Counted from the stretch's first letter, positions 19,508 to 28,025 are shown. The stretch is DNA of 64,000 nt from Mesorhizobium sp. (GCA_004017275.1 SAKE01000007.1:62001-126000); one strand, 5' to 3'. Numbers and translations: made by a program. The notes: generated from the sequence alone by a model not told the origin.

Positions 19508-20092
19508 ATGGCTTGGGTTTGGTACGACAGACTTGATACGAATTTTGAGCCTGCTCAGTTCGACTATAACTCTCCGGTAAGAATGATCGATTCATTGGCG
19601 TCAGTTCCAATTGATCCAGGCTTGGGTCGCCCACTTTATCGGACCAAATCAAGCTTGAAAAATTTCGAACGCCTCCATTGCCCGCCCACTGGAGACCCCC
19701 CGGCTGTTGATTTATTGTGGCAAGAAGTAATTTTACGATTCGTACCAAAGGAACTTGTTCAATTTTTCCCGATAACACTGATGGCCAGAGACGGCGAAAG
19801 TCAGAAATTCTCTTGGGTTCTTCCATTCAGTCGAGTGCGCTGTATAAATCCCGATCAATCGGACGTGACAAGCAAAATAGAAAATCCGGATATAACCCTT
19901 ATAATTTCGTGCAGGTATTATGTTCACTATGAAAAATGCTTGGGAAATAAGCATCTGGCTCGAGATGAGCAGCAACTAAATCACATAGTAGTTTCGGACG
20001 AATTAAGAAACGCCCTCGCTGAAACAGGCGAATCGAGCATGTTTTTTCGACCAGAAGACATCCCGACAATGGGTCAACGAATAATCAATTAG
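19508..20092 (+). CDS. Putative immunity protein for the Rhs toxin
   Basis: 194 residues, AT-richer than the chromosomal genes around it and placed 15 bases after the toxin stop, the normal position of the cognate immunity gene. No signal peptide or membrane segment, so it would act in the cytoplasm, as expected for protection against a nuclease. The ending VVSDELRNALAETG...FFRPEDIPT loosely recalls DUF1629/Imm11-type immunity proteins, but I cannot confirm the family. Function is inferred mainly from position. Confidence 0.65.
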   Translation: MAWVWYDRLDTNFEPAQFDYNSPVRMIDSLASVPIDPGLGRPLYRTKSSLKNFERLHCPPTGDPPAVDLLWQEVILRFVPKELVQFFPITLMARDGESQKFSWVLPFSRVRCINPDQSDVTSKIENPDITLIISCRYYVHYEKCLGNKHLARDEQQLNHIVVSDELRNALAETGESSMFFRPEDIPTMGQRIIN

Positions 20093-20095
20093 CGG

Positions 20096-20136
20096 GTTAC
20101 GGTGACGGTGAATTATGGGAATTACGGTGACAGTGC
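20096..20136 (+). repeat. Two copies of the array end motif after immunity gene 1
   Basis: gttacggtgacggtga at 20096-20111 and gaattacggtgacagtgc at 20119-20136 are variants of the 20-bp motif GAATTACGGTGACAGTGCAC found at 22714-22733 and, with one change, at 21266-21285. The first copy starts three bases after the immunity stop codon. The motif is the apparent left end of the RAYT-associated unit. Confidence 0.75.
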
Positions 20137-20199
20137 TGGACTGCACCCCGCAGGTGAGACACGGTAATTTCTGTGACAGGCTATCCCAAGGGATGGCCT

Positions 20200-20306
20200 A
20201 TGACAGACAGAATGACGTTCACAACGTTTCCGACGGCCTTTAAGTTGGCGGCGATCAAGCGGCTTGAGGCGGGGGAGTCCGTGTTGCCTTTGGCGCGCGC
20301 TTGCCA
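20200..20306 (+). pseudogene. Insertion-sequence OrfA N-terminal fragment
   Basis: About 35 codons starting MTDRMTFTTFPTAFKLAA and continuing IKRLEAGESVLPLARA. This is the beginning of a helix-turn-helix transposase OrfA of the IS3/IS66-like type. The frame breaks off at about 20300-20306, where the sequence joins a RAYT 3' segment at a short stretch shared by both (gcgc-ttgccaag). Confidence 0.55.
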
Positions 20307-20753
20307 AGGTGCACCGTGCCTATGCCGGGGTCATTCACGCACGGCAAAGGAAAACCGGGCTTTTCTGGCAAGGCCGCTTCGGCGCCATGGCGATGGACGA
20401 GGATCACCTTTTGTCGGCAATACGCTATGTCGGGCTGAACCCCGTGCGCGCCGGACTGGCGAGTCCAGGCGGCGAATTGGCCCTGGTCAAGCGCTCGGGC
20501 GCATCTGACGGGTGAACCCGACGGCGTCACGGATCTAGCGCCGATGAAGGACAGGTTGCCGTCGCCGACCGGACTGTTCGATCTTATCGAGACGGATATC
20601 GCGGCGTTCCACACATTGCGCAAGGCAGAGAGCATCGGCCGGCCGGTGGGCAGCGAGGCATTTCTGGGCCGGATTTTCGGGCAAACCGGAAAAGTGATGA
20701 AATTGCGGAAGCGAGGCAGGCGGCCAAAGGAAAATAGTGCACTGTCACCGTAA
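20300..20753 (+). pseudogene. REP-associated tyrosine transposase, 3' remnant A
   Basis: Encodes, with one frame change near 20470-20520, the RAYT segments YAGVIHARQRKTGLFWQGRF, AIRYVGLNPVRAGL and, in another frame, DIAAFHTLRKAESIGRPVG to LRKRGRRPKENSALSP. The N-terminal half, including the HUH active-site histidines, is absent. It is closely similar to copies at 22777-23453 and 24104-24534. Confidence 0.8.
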
Positions 20754-20760
20754 TTCTAAA

Positions 20761-20847
20761 ACAGGCTATCAGGCAAATTTCGAAGCTCGAACCCCCGGCA
20801 GCTCTACATACAATAGGAACGTGCATGTCGATGTCGAAGCACCATAA
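20761..20847 (+). pseudogene. Toxin C-terminal stub (CT2)
   Basis: Starting just past the right end of RAYT unit A the plus strand is open and reads TGYQANFEARTPGSS, then TYNRNVHVDVEAP and a stop at 20845-20847. The stop lies inside the first codons of the following immunity-like gene (start 20825), the overlap normally seen between a toxin tip and its immunity gene. I interpret it as the surviving end of a toxin tip whose upstream part was lost. The toxin family is not recognised. Confidence 0.55.
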
Positions 20848-21238
20848 TCTAAAGCTTTGCATAGCGTTCGGCACATCAGGGGATCTGCCCAACGAGTATC
20901 AAGTGATCGATTTTAGACAAGAAGAAGGGTATGAGGCCCCGGACCCGAGCGACGTGACTTTTCAACTCTCCCTAGATATCGGCATTGATGGAACAGGTAA
21001 GACTGATATTTTCAAATGCTTGATTACTACGGATCGAAATAGAAAAACGATTCCAAAAAAAACAAAATCTATAATTTTTGAAGAATACAGCTACAGAGGT
21101 CTTCGAGAAAAGATACTAGGACTTGTTGAATCTTGCGAGGCGGAAACTTGGTACGATTGCTTGTATTGCCTTAGGCGGCACTTTCTATGGGAGTATGAAG
21201 GGATGTATAAAGAGGAAGACCTGAGGAAAATGAACTGA
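20825..21238 (+). CDS. Orphan immunity protein, Imm8-like
   Basis: 137 residues, low GC, no membrane segment. The block DVTFQLSLDIGIDGTGKTDI followed by FKCLITT and a C-terminal WYDCLYCLRRHFLWEYEG resembles the Imm8 family of polymorphic-toxin immunity proteins (a dF-x-L-x-IG-x-G-x-D-x-F core and an aromatic WE end). The only toxin sequence left beside it is the stub at 20761-20847, whose end it overlaps. ATG alternatives at 20825 and 20831. Family call is by pattern and should be confirmed by a profile search. Confidence 0.65.
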   Translation: MSMSKHHNLKLCIAFGTSGDLPNEYQVIDFRQEEGYEAPDPSDVTFQLSLDIGIDGTGKTDIFKCLITTDRNRKTIPKKTKSIIFEEYSYRGLREKILGLVESCEAETWYDCLYCLRRHFLWEYEGMYKEEDLRKMN

Positions 21239-21265
21239 TTATTTTCCATCAAGAATTCGAATTGC

Positions 21266-21292
21266 GGATTACGGTGACAGTGCACTTTTTAC
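21266..21292 (+). repeat. Solitary array end motif after immunity gene 2
   Basis: ggattacggtgacagtgcac followed by tttttac matches the left end at 22714-22740 in all but one base of the shared 27. It lies 27 bases after the Imm8-like stop and about 40 bases before the displaced RHS core. No transposase sequence follows it, so it is an end without a unit. Confidence 0.75.
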
Positions 21293-21324
21293 CATGTTCG
21301 CCCGGCCATCGTTGAGCGTGGTGG

Positions 21325-22296
21325 GTGCGGCGCACCGACATCAAGGTCGTCGGCACGACCAAATACTTCCTGCACCGCGAGCATCTCGCCTCGGTGCGCC
21401 AGGTCACCGACATGTCGGGCACCGTCGTCGACGCCACCAGCTACGCCACCTATGGCGAGAGCCTCAACACCGGCTTCCAGACGCAGAAGAACTACATCGG
21501 CGAACGCTTCGATGCCGAGACCGGGCTGCTGTATCTCAATGCGAGGTACATGGATCCGGTGCTGGGGCGGTTTATTTCGCCGGATGACTGGGATCCGACG
21601 CTGCCAGGGGTGGGGACCAACCGGTATGCCTATGCGCAGAATGATCCGGTGAATAAGAGTGATGCGAATGGGCACATCATCGACACAGTATGGGATGGAT
21701 TAAATCTCGCTTACGACACCGGGATGATCGGCTATGGGTATCTCGCTGACGACCAAGAAGCATGGAACAACGGTTGGGTTGATCTGGGTGTTGATGCCGT
21801 TGCGGCCGTCGTTCCAGGTCTTCCGGCAGGGGCGAGCAAAGCTGCGCGTGCTCTGGCAAGGACCGAAGCAAAAATTGCCATTAAGCCGCAAAAGACCTTA
21901 ACGGAAAAAGCTGTAAAGCCAGGCGACACTGGTCCATTTGGACAGCTAAAAGACCAAAAGAAGGCATACGGCGAAACTGAGCCATTGGATATGGATCACC
22001 AGCCCTCGTTTGCAGCGCAGGTGAAATCTCGAGAGAATGCCTTAGGCAGAAAGTTGAGCCCTGAGGAAAAAGCGAGCCTCCGATTAGAAACACCTGCCGT
22101 CGCTTCCCCTCGTGGAGTGCATCAAAGAACAAGCCCGACATATGGAGGAAGAAATACAAAGAAAAAAAGTGATGAAGACGCTAGCAATTTGAATGCAGCG
22201 GCCGAGCGCGACAAAAAGGATTTTGATAAGGCCATGAGTGAGCGAAGCGATGGAGCGGTTGGAGCCAAGAAAATAGATGATAATCCCACTGACTAA
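21325..22296 (+). CDS. Displaced RHS core with alternative toxin tip (CT3)
   Basis: The first 114 or so codons repeat the end of the RHS core of the full-length toxin (copy 2, 21335-21674). After DANGH the sequence changes to a new 207-residue tip. Its features are a hydrophobic stretch, then [17 protein letters not shown], an L-x-x-E-E helix, and [14 protein letters not shown] near the end, a His-rich layout of HNH/Endonuclease VII-like toxins, then a lysine-rich tail. A GTG at 21325 is open but has no clear ribosome site, and no signal or N-terminal domain remains, so it is probably not expressed as such. It is best seen as a silent cassette that could be joined to the full-length gene by recombination. 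Confidence 0.8.
   Translation: MRRTDIKVVGTTKYFLHREHLASVRQVTDMSGTVVDATSYATYGESLNTGFQTQKNYIGERFDAETGLLYLNARYMDPVLGRFISPDDWDPTLPGVGTNRYAYAQNDPVNKSDANGHIIDTVWDGLNLAYDTGMIGYGYLADDQEAWNNGWVDLGVDAVAAVVPGLPAGASKAARALARTEAKIAIKPQKTLTEKAVKPGDTGPFGQLKDQKKAYGETEPLDMDHQPSFAAQVKSRENALGRKLSPEEKASLRLETPAVASPRGVHQRTSPTYGGRNTKKKSDEDASNLNAAAERDKKDFDKAMSERSDGAVGAKKIDDNPTD
21335..21674 (+). repeat. RHS-core direct repeat, copy 2 (displaced)
   Basis: 340 bases matching 18501-18840 base for base in length with about 20 substitutions and no gaps. The upstream junction (just after gcgca at 21331-21335) and the downstream junction (after gggca at 21674) are both sharp. Several substitutions are silent, so the copies have been diverging under the same coding frame. 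Confidence 0.9.
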
Positions 22297-22708
22297 TTAT
22301 CTAGGAGAGCCCATATCCGTTCTTCTTGAATCTAATCAATTCATTCATTGGAAATTTGAAAGATCAGTAGACGATGATCTTCCAAATGTTGAGATAAATT
22401 ATACTAGTAGAGATAATGGTTTATCAATTGTGTGCGATAGCGACGAGAGAATTAATTCAATATTTATAGATGCCGATAATTTTGATCGGCCATTCCTTGG
22501 TTTTTCATCCTCATCTAAGCGCAGCGAGGTGCTAAACTTGCTCGGGAAACCTGCAAAAAGCGGCGCAGCACATAGGGATGTTATCTTGGGAGAATATGGT
22601 CCTTGGGATCGATTTGATGGAACGCGCCATTCAATTCATATCGAGTACGGGCCTCATGCGGACAAAATAAGAAGGGTTACGCTGATGCGCGCCGATGTAG
22701 TGCCATAA
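22277..22708 (+). CDS. Putative immunity protein for CT3
   Basis: 143 residues, strongly AT-rich compared with the flanking chromosome. It starts 20 bases before the CT3 stop codon, so the two genes overlap, as toxin/immunity pairs often do. No signal peptide or membrane segment. I do not recognise the family; the N-terminus reads [17 protein letters not shown] and the centre contains [19 protein letters not shown]. Immunity function is inferred from position only. The array end motif begins five bases after its stop. Confidence 0.65.
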   Translation: MIIPLTNYLGEPISVLLESNQFIHWKFERSVDDDLPNVEINYTSRDNGLSIVCDSDERINSIFIDADNFDRPFLGFSSSSKRSEVLNLLGKPAKSGAAHRDVILGEYGPWDRFDGTRHSIHIEYGPHADKIRRVTLMRADVVP

Positions 22709-22713
22709 AGCGA

Positions 22714-23444
22714 GAATTACGGTGACAGTGCACTTTTTACGATGCCTATCCGCCCCCACTATGTCTAGATGTCCGCATGGCTCGTCTTGCCCGCATTGTC
22801 GTTCCCGGCCTGCCGCACCACGTGACGCAGCGCGGCAACGGGCGCGCCAAAGTGTTTTTCACGTCCGATGACTATGCCCTCTACAAGAACCTGCTGGTCG
22901 AGCATTGTCGTGCCGCCGATGTCGGCATCTGGCCCTGATGCCGAACCCCCCGATCCTCACGCCGGCTGACCCGGATGGCCTGCGTCGTGCGCTCGCCAAG
23001 GTCACCGCACCTATGCCGGGATCATCCACGCACGACAAAGGAAACCCGGGCATTTCTGGCAAGGCCGCTTCGGCGCCGTCGCGATGGACGAGGATCACCT
23101 CTTGTCGGCAGTGCGCTATGTCGGGCTGAATCCTGTACGCGCGGCTGGTGAAAGAGGCGGCGGATTGGCCCTGGTCAAGCGCTCGGGCACATATGACGGG
23201 TGAACCCGACGGCGTCACGGATCTAGCGCCGATGAAGGACAGGTTGCCGTCGTCGATCGGACTGTTCGATTTGCTCGACACGGATATCGCGGCGTTCCAC
23301 ACATTGCGCAAGACAGAGAGCATCGGCCGGCCGGTGGGCAGCGAGGCATTTCTGGACCGGATTTTCGGGCAAACCGGAAAAGCCGTGAAACTGCGGAAAC
23401 GAGGCAGGCGGCCAAAGGAAAATAGTGCACTGTCACCGCAATTC
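22714..23444 (+). mobile_element. RAYT-associated unit B with inverted ends
   Basis: 731 bases bounded by GAATTACGGTGACAGTGCAC at 22714-22733 and its inverted copy gtgcactgtcaccgcaattc at 23425-23444 (one mismatch). It contains a single broken REP-associated tyrosine transposase gene. The left end sits five bases after immunity gene 3, and the right end abuts the stub of another toxin tip. RAYTs are normally domesticated single-copy genes linked to REP palindromes, so a unit with defined inverted ends is unusual. Confidence 0.7.
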
Positions 23445-23453
23445 AAAGGCTGA
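22777..23453 (+). pseudogene. REP-associated tyrosine transposase, broken copy B
   Basis: Begins MARLARIVVPGLPHHVTQRG and would continue to ENSALSPQFKG, the full RAYT layout. The frame stops at GIWP followed by TGA near 22936. Where the family has the HUH motif (MPN-HVH-LIL) the DNA reads atgccgaaccccccgatcctc, so the histidines are deleted. Further frameshifts occur near 23005 and 23150. The product cannot be active. Confidence 0.85.
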
Positions 23454-23526
23454 CAAGTCTCATGATAAACAAACTGCAAATCCTAAAGGCGGGTCGAAAT
23501 CAGGTGAAGGTTCGAAGAAAAAATGA
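23446..23526 (+). pseudogene. Toxin C-terminal stub (CT4)
   Basis: The plus strand immediately after the right end of RAYT unit B is open and encodes a lysine/serine/glycine-rich tail (KADKSHDKQTANPKGG, then SKSGEGSKKK), ending in a TGA at 23524-23526. That stop overlaps the ATG of the next gene as ATGA. Charged tails like this close both other toxin tips in the array. I read it as the last residues of a fourth toxin tip whose upstream part has been lost. Confidence 0.55.
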
Positions 23527-24086
23527 TGGATATCAGTAAAATCCGAGACCGCGCACAAGGCGTTTCGGAGGGGCCAGTCACTCCGGAAGAGCTAGAATTT
23601 GCGAGGAACATCTTAAGCACTTCTCAAGGTGATATCGCATCAGCATTATATATCGTTGGCTACTGCGGGAATGACGACGACATATTAAGAATGGAGCGCT
23701 ATATCAAGCCTCCATTTGCGGAAGCCTACGGGGAGATCGCGTTCAAGGCACTATGCCGCTATCTAAAGTTAATTGACAGATACCGCCCGTTACTACGAAG
23801 TCTAATTTTTGGAGAAAATTTGTCGTGGCCAGATGGCAGGATAACTGCGATTCAGCTTTCACCTGACTATCTTAGTGGCTATAGGGATAACCAAGTTGCT
23901 TGCGAGCTAGTGAATATACTCCTCAACGAAGAGGATGAAGATCGCCTTTCTGCGCGGAACGCTCTGGTGAGAATATTAAGTCTAACTGATCAGGTGAAAC
24001 GCCGCGTGGTATCTGAGTTGCGCGGCTTCGACCAAGACACCAAGTTGATATTGAATTTGGCCAAGGCGCGGTTTGGATGTGAATGA
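23523..24086 (+). CDS. Orphan putative immunity protein 4
   Basis: 187 residues, AT-rich, rich in helices with repeated LL/RYL-type segments (ILRMERYIKPPF, EIAFKALCRYLKLIDRY, LRSLIFGENLSW), which suggests an all-alpha, HEAT-like protein. No signal peptide or membrane segment. It overlaps the stop codon of the CT4 stub by ATGA and is followed 17 bases later by RAYT copy C. The position within the array supports an immunity role; the family is not recognised. Confidence 0.55.
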   Translation: MMDISKIRDRAQGVSEGPVTPEELEFARNILSTSQGDIASALYIVGYCGNDDDILRMERYIKPPFAEAYGEIAFKALCRYLKLIDRYRPLLRSLIFGENLSWPDGRITAIQLSPDYLSGYRDNQVACELVNILLNEEDEDRLSARNALVRILSLTDQVKRRVVSELRGFDQDTKLILNLAKARFGCE

Positions 24087-24103
24087 CATTCCTGGCCGAC
24101 CGC

Positions 24104-24534
24104 ATGGCTCGCCTCGCCCGCATTGTCGTACCCGGGTCTGCCGCACCACGTAACCCAGCGCGGCAACGGGCGCGCCAAAGTGTTTTTCACGTCCGATGAC
24201 TATGCGCTCTACAAGACGCTGCTGGTCGAGCATGCCATGCCGCTGATGTCGGCATCTGGCCCTGATGCCGAACCCCCTGATCCTCACGCCGGCTGACCCG
24301 GATGGCTTGCGTCGTGCGCTCGCCAAGGTGCACCGCACCTATGCGGGGACCATTCACGCAAGGCAAAAGAAAACCGGGCATTTCTGGCAAGGCCGCTTCG
24401 GCCCCGTCGCGATGGACGAGAATCATCTCTTGTCGGCAGTGCGCTATGTCGGGCTGAATCCTGTACGCGCGCGGCTGGTGAAAGAGGCGGCGGATTGGCC
24501 CTGGTCAAGCGCTCGGGCGCATTTGCTGGCTTAG
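24104..24534 (+). pseudogene. REP-associated tyrosine transposase, broken copy C
   Basis: Starts MARLARIVVP, then a one-base shift at cccgggtctgcc. The HUH region again reads atgccgaaccccctgatcctc, the same deletion as copy B. The 3' part is in frame: KVHRTYAGTIHARQKKTGHF, RYVGLNPVRARLVKEAADWP and WSSARAHLLA. It ends before the C-terminal domain that copies A and B retain. No end motif is visible on either side. Confidence 0.82.
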
Positions 24535-24540
24535 CTCCAT

Positions 24541-24653
24541 ACCCTCCCCTTGATGGGGAGGGTCGGCGCGGAGCGCCGGGGTGGGGTGCGGCGCCAAGCT
24601 TCCCACACCCCGCTCCGCTTCGCGGATCGACCCTCCCCACAAGGTGGAGGGTA
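24541..24653. repeat. 113-bp extended palindrome, possible bidirectional terminator
   Basis: accctccccttgatggggag (plus ggtcg) at 24541-24565 is nearly the complement of cgaccctccccacaaggtgg (plus agggt) at 24628-24652, and each arm is itself a small hairpin. Between them lies a GC-rich core (gcggagcgcc ... ggatcg). A run of seven A follows at 24654, giving a T run for minus-strand... only in the opposite sense; on the plus strand no T run is seen. It separates the toxin array from the response regulator gene and looks like a common rhizobial intergenic palindrome. Confidence 0.6.
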
Positions 24654-24659
24654 AAAAAA

Positions 24660-25352
24660 TCAAAACCCCGCCTGGTCGCGAAACAGCTCCGCATTGTCCA
24701 GCTTCGAAACCTCGATCACCGCTTGTGTGCGGCTGTAGACATTGAGCTTGCGCAGTATCTCCGAGACATGCGCCTTCACGGTGGTCTCTCCCACCTGCAG
24801 CTCATAGGCGATCTGCTTGTTGAGCAGGCCCTGTCGCAGCATCTGCAGCACGCGCAGTTGCTGCGGCGTCAGCGTCGACAGGCGCTGCACCATGTCGGCG
24901 CGGTCGGCGCTGTCGGCGTCCGGCGGCCGGCCTTCATAGGTTTCCGGCACATAGATCGCGCCTTCCATCACCGAGCGTATGGCGGCGGCCAGGTCGCTCT
25001 TGCGCGCCGATTTCGGAATGAAACCGGCAGCACCATAGGACAGCGCCTCGGAAATGATCTTCGGCTCCTCATAGCCCGAGACGATCACCACCGGCAGGCG
25101 CGGATAGCGGGTTCGGAGCTGCAGCAGGCCTTCGAAGCCGTGCACATCGGGCATCGAGAGGTCGAGCAGCGCGAGGTCGAACGGCCTGGCGCCGGCCAGC
25201 AGATCGAGCGCCTCGGTGATCGAGCGCGCCTCCACCGTGTCGACTTCCGGATAGGCCATCTGCACGGCGCTGTGCAGCGCCTCGCGAAACAGCGGATGGT
25301 CGTCGATGATCAGGAACCGGGCGCGATCGTGGGTTGCGGTCATGGGGTTCAT
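24660..25352 (-). CDS. LuxR/NarL-family response regulator
   Basis: 230 residues. Receiver domain 10-125 with the acidic pair in LIIDDHPLF, phospho-acceptor Asp64 in LALLDLSMPD and conserved Lys114 in GFIPKSA; C-terminal LuxR-type helix-turn-helix about 160-225 (LTPQQLRVLQMLRQGLLNKQ, GETTVKAHVSEILRKL). It is a transcription factor controlled by phosphorylation. No histidine kinase is adjacent, so it is an orphan here. Start at 25352 (MNPMTATHD) or 25343 (MTATHD); neither has a strong ribosome site. The very long open frame upstream in the same phase is antisense to the hydrolase gene and not coding. Confidence 0.88.
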   Translation of the reverse strand: MNPMTATHDRARFLIIDDHPLFREALHSAVQMAYPEVDTVEARSITEALDLLAGARPFDLALLDLSMPDVHGFEGLLQLRTRYPRLPVVIVSGYEEPKIISEALSYGAAGFIPKSARKSDLAAAIRSVMEGAIYVPETYEGRPPDADSADRADMVQRLSTLTPQQLRVLQMLRQGLLNKQIAYELQVGETTVKAHVSEILRKLNVYSRTQAVIEVSKLDNAELFRDQAGF

Positions 25353-25517
25353 TTCAGTTCGTGGGCGATGAGGATAACCCCGCCAGCATGGCCAGATTAT
25401 TGCCAAATAGTATATCGCCATCTCCGGCGGAACGTGCCGCCGGCACTTTCTCAGCCAAATCGCCTTGCCCGGGCGCCCAAATCGGTCGAATGTTGCGGCA
25501 ACCAAGCAGAGATTTCC

Positions 25518-26213
25518 ATGACAGAATTCGTCCTTCCCTCGCCCGCTATCGCATCGGTGGCCGTTGCAGGCTCGTCCGAGCGTTTCGCGGTGCGCCGCAT
25601 CTTCTGCGTCGGCCGCAACTACGCGGCGCATGCCCGCGAATTCGGCAATGACGAGCGCGATCCGCCGTTCTTCTTCACCAAGCCGGCCGACGCGGTGGTC
25701 GATTCCGGCACGACGATTCCCTACCCGCCGCTGACGGCCAATCTGCATCACGAGATAGAACTGGTGGCCGCGATCGGCAAAGCCGGCTTCCGTATTCCCC
25801 GTGACAAGGCGCTGGACCATGTCTGGGGCTATGGCGTCGGCATCGACCTCACCCGCCGCGATCTGCAGGACGAGGCCAAGAAGGCAGCTAGGCCGTGGGA
25901 CTGGTCGAAGGCCTTCGACCAGTCCGCGCCCTGCGGCCCGTTGGTCCCCGCCGCGAAATCCGGGCACCCGCAAAAGGGCCGCATCTGGCTCGCCGTCAAC
26001 GGCAAGGTCAGGCAGGACGCCGATCTCGCCGAGCTGATCTGGCCAATATCGGATATCGTGTCGATCTGCAGCGAGGCGGTGGAGCTGGAGCCCGGCGACC
26101 TGATCTTCACCGGCACGCCGGCTGGTGTCGGCGCGGTTCGTGCCGGCGACACGATGACGGGCGGCGTCGACGGCATCGGCACGATCGAGATAACCATCGG
26201 CCAACCGAAGTGA
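25518..26213 (+). CDS. Fumarylacetoacetate hydrolase family protein (fumarylpyruvate hydrolase-like)
   Basis: 231 residues, the short form of the FAH fold. Visible motifs are FCVGRNYAAHAREFGN, FFTKPADAV, HHEIELVAAIG (metal-binding glutamates), GYGVGIDLTRRDLQ and the C-terminal GDLIFTGTPAGVGAVRAGD. Short members act on fumarylpyruvate or related 2-keto acids; the true fumarylacetoacetase is much longer. The following gene, four bases downstream, is a zeta-class glutathione transferase, so the two enzymes probably isomerise and then cleave a maleyl-type ring-fission product, as in the gentisate pathway. No dioxygenase gene is nearby to prove the substrate. Confidence 0.87.
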   Translation: MTEFVLPSPAIASVAVAGSSERFAVRRIFCVGRNYAAHAREFGNDERDPPFFFTKPADAVVDSGTTIPYPPLTANLHHEIELVAAIGKAGFRIPRDKALDHVWGYGVGIDLTRRDLQDEAKKAARPWDWSKAFDQSAPCGPLVPAAKSGHPQKGRIWLAVNGKVRQDADLAELIWPISDIVSICSEAVELEPGDLIFTGTPAGVGAVRAGDTMTGGVDGIGTIEITIGQPK

Positions 26214-26217
26214 GCGT

Positions 26218-26868
26218 ATGACCGACCTCGTCCTGCACAACTACTATCGCTCCTCCACCTCCTACCGGGTGCGGATCGCGCTGGAGATGAAGGGGCTGAG
26301 CTACGACTACGTCCCGCATCATTTGCGCCATGGCGAGCATCTGGAACCAGCCTATCTTGCGGTCAACCCGCAAGGGCTGGTGCCCGCGCTGATCCTCGGC
26401 GACGGCACGCTGCTGACGCAATCGCTGGCGATCATCGAATTCCTCGACGAGACCAACCCTGAACCACCGCTGCTGCCGAAGAACCCGGCCGGCCGGGGGC
26501 GCGTGAGAATGCTGGCGCAGATGATCGCCTGCGACATCCACCCGGTGAACAATCTGCGCGTGCTGACTTCGCTGCGCACGCTGTTCGGCGCCGGTGACGA
26601 GGACATCGCCAACTGGTTCCGTCACTGGGTGAACGAAGGTTTTCAGCCGCTTGAAAAGATCCTGGCTGCCTCGCCCGAGACGGGTACATTCTGCCATGGC
26701 GACGCGCCGGGGCTCGCCGATATCTGCCTGGCCGCGCAGATTGCCAGCAACGCCCGCTTCGGGGTCGAGCTGACGCCCTACCCGACGATCGCACGCATCA
26801 ACGCCGCCTGCATGGCGCTGCCGGCCTTCCAGAAAGCCGCTCCCCAGAACCAGATCGATGCCGAGTAG
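26218..26868 (+). CDS. maiA: Maleylacetoacetate/maleylpyruvate isomerase (zeta-class GST)
   Basis: 216 residues. The N-terminal thioredoxin-like domain has the zeta-class glutathione motif [16 protein letters not shown], followed by [20 protein letters not shown]; the helical C-terminal domain begins near [17 protein letters not shown], a sequence characteristic of maleylacetoacetate isomerases. The enzyme uses glutathione for cis-trans isomerisation of maleyl intermediates in tyrosine or gentisate breakdown. It forms a two-gene operon with the hydrolase upstream. The symbol reflects the family; maleylpyruvate may be the real substrate. Confidence 0.88.
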   Translation: MTDLVLHNYYRSSTSYRVRIALEMKGLSYDYVPHHLRHGEHLEPAYLAVNPQGLVPALILGDGTLLTQSLAIIEFLDETNPEPPLLPKNPAGRGRVRMLAQMIACDIHPVNNLRVLTSLRTLFGAGDEDIANWFRHWVNEGFQPLEKILAASPETGTFCHGDAPGLADICLAAQIASNARFGVELTPYPTIARINAACMALPAFQKAAPQNQIDAE

Positions 26869-26984
26869 GCCTCATCGGCCCACGTGTGGCGTCGGCGCCG
26901 GAGGGCTGGCGGAATGGATTTTCGCTTGACCGGACAGGGAATCGGCTATCGTTTCCCCAGATGCAGCAGGGTGGAGTGTGGTCG

Positions 26985-28025
<1,041 letters not shown>

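Larger units (their letters stand above)
20119..20756 (+). mobile_element. RAYT-associated unit A (degenerate, chimeric)
   Basis: The left end is the motif copy at 20119-20136 and the right end is gtgcactgtcaccgtaattc at 20737-20756, the exact reverse complement of the 20-bp end motif. Between them lie an insertion-sequence OrfA fragment and the 3' two thirds of a REP-associated tyrosine transposase. Immediately beyond the right end begins a toxin C-terminal stub. The unit cannot move by itself. Confidence 0.65.

Noticed and set aside
20119..24534. Active IS200/IS605-type insertion sequences
   Set aside because: All copies are frameshifted and lack the HUH histidines; the proteins belong to the RAYT branch, not to self-mobile IS200/IS605.
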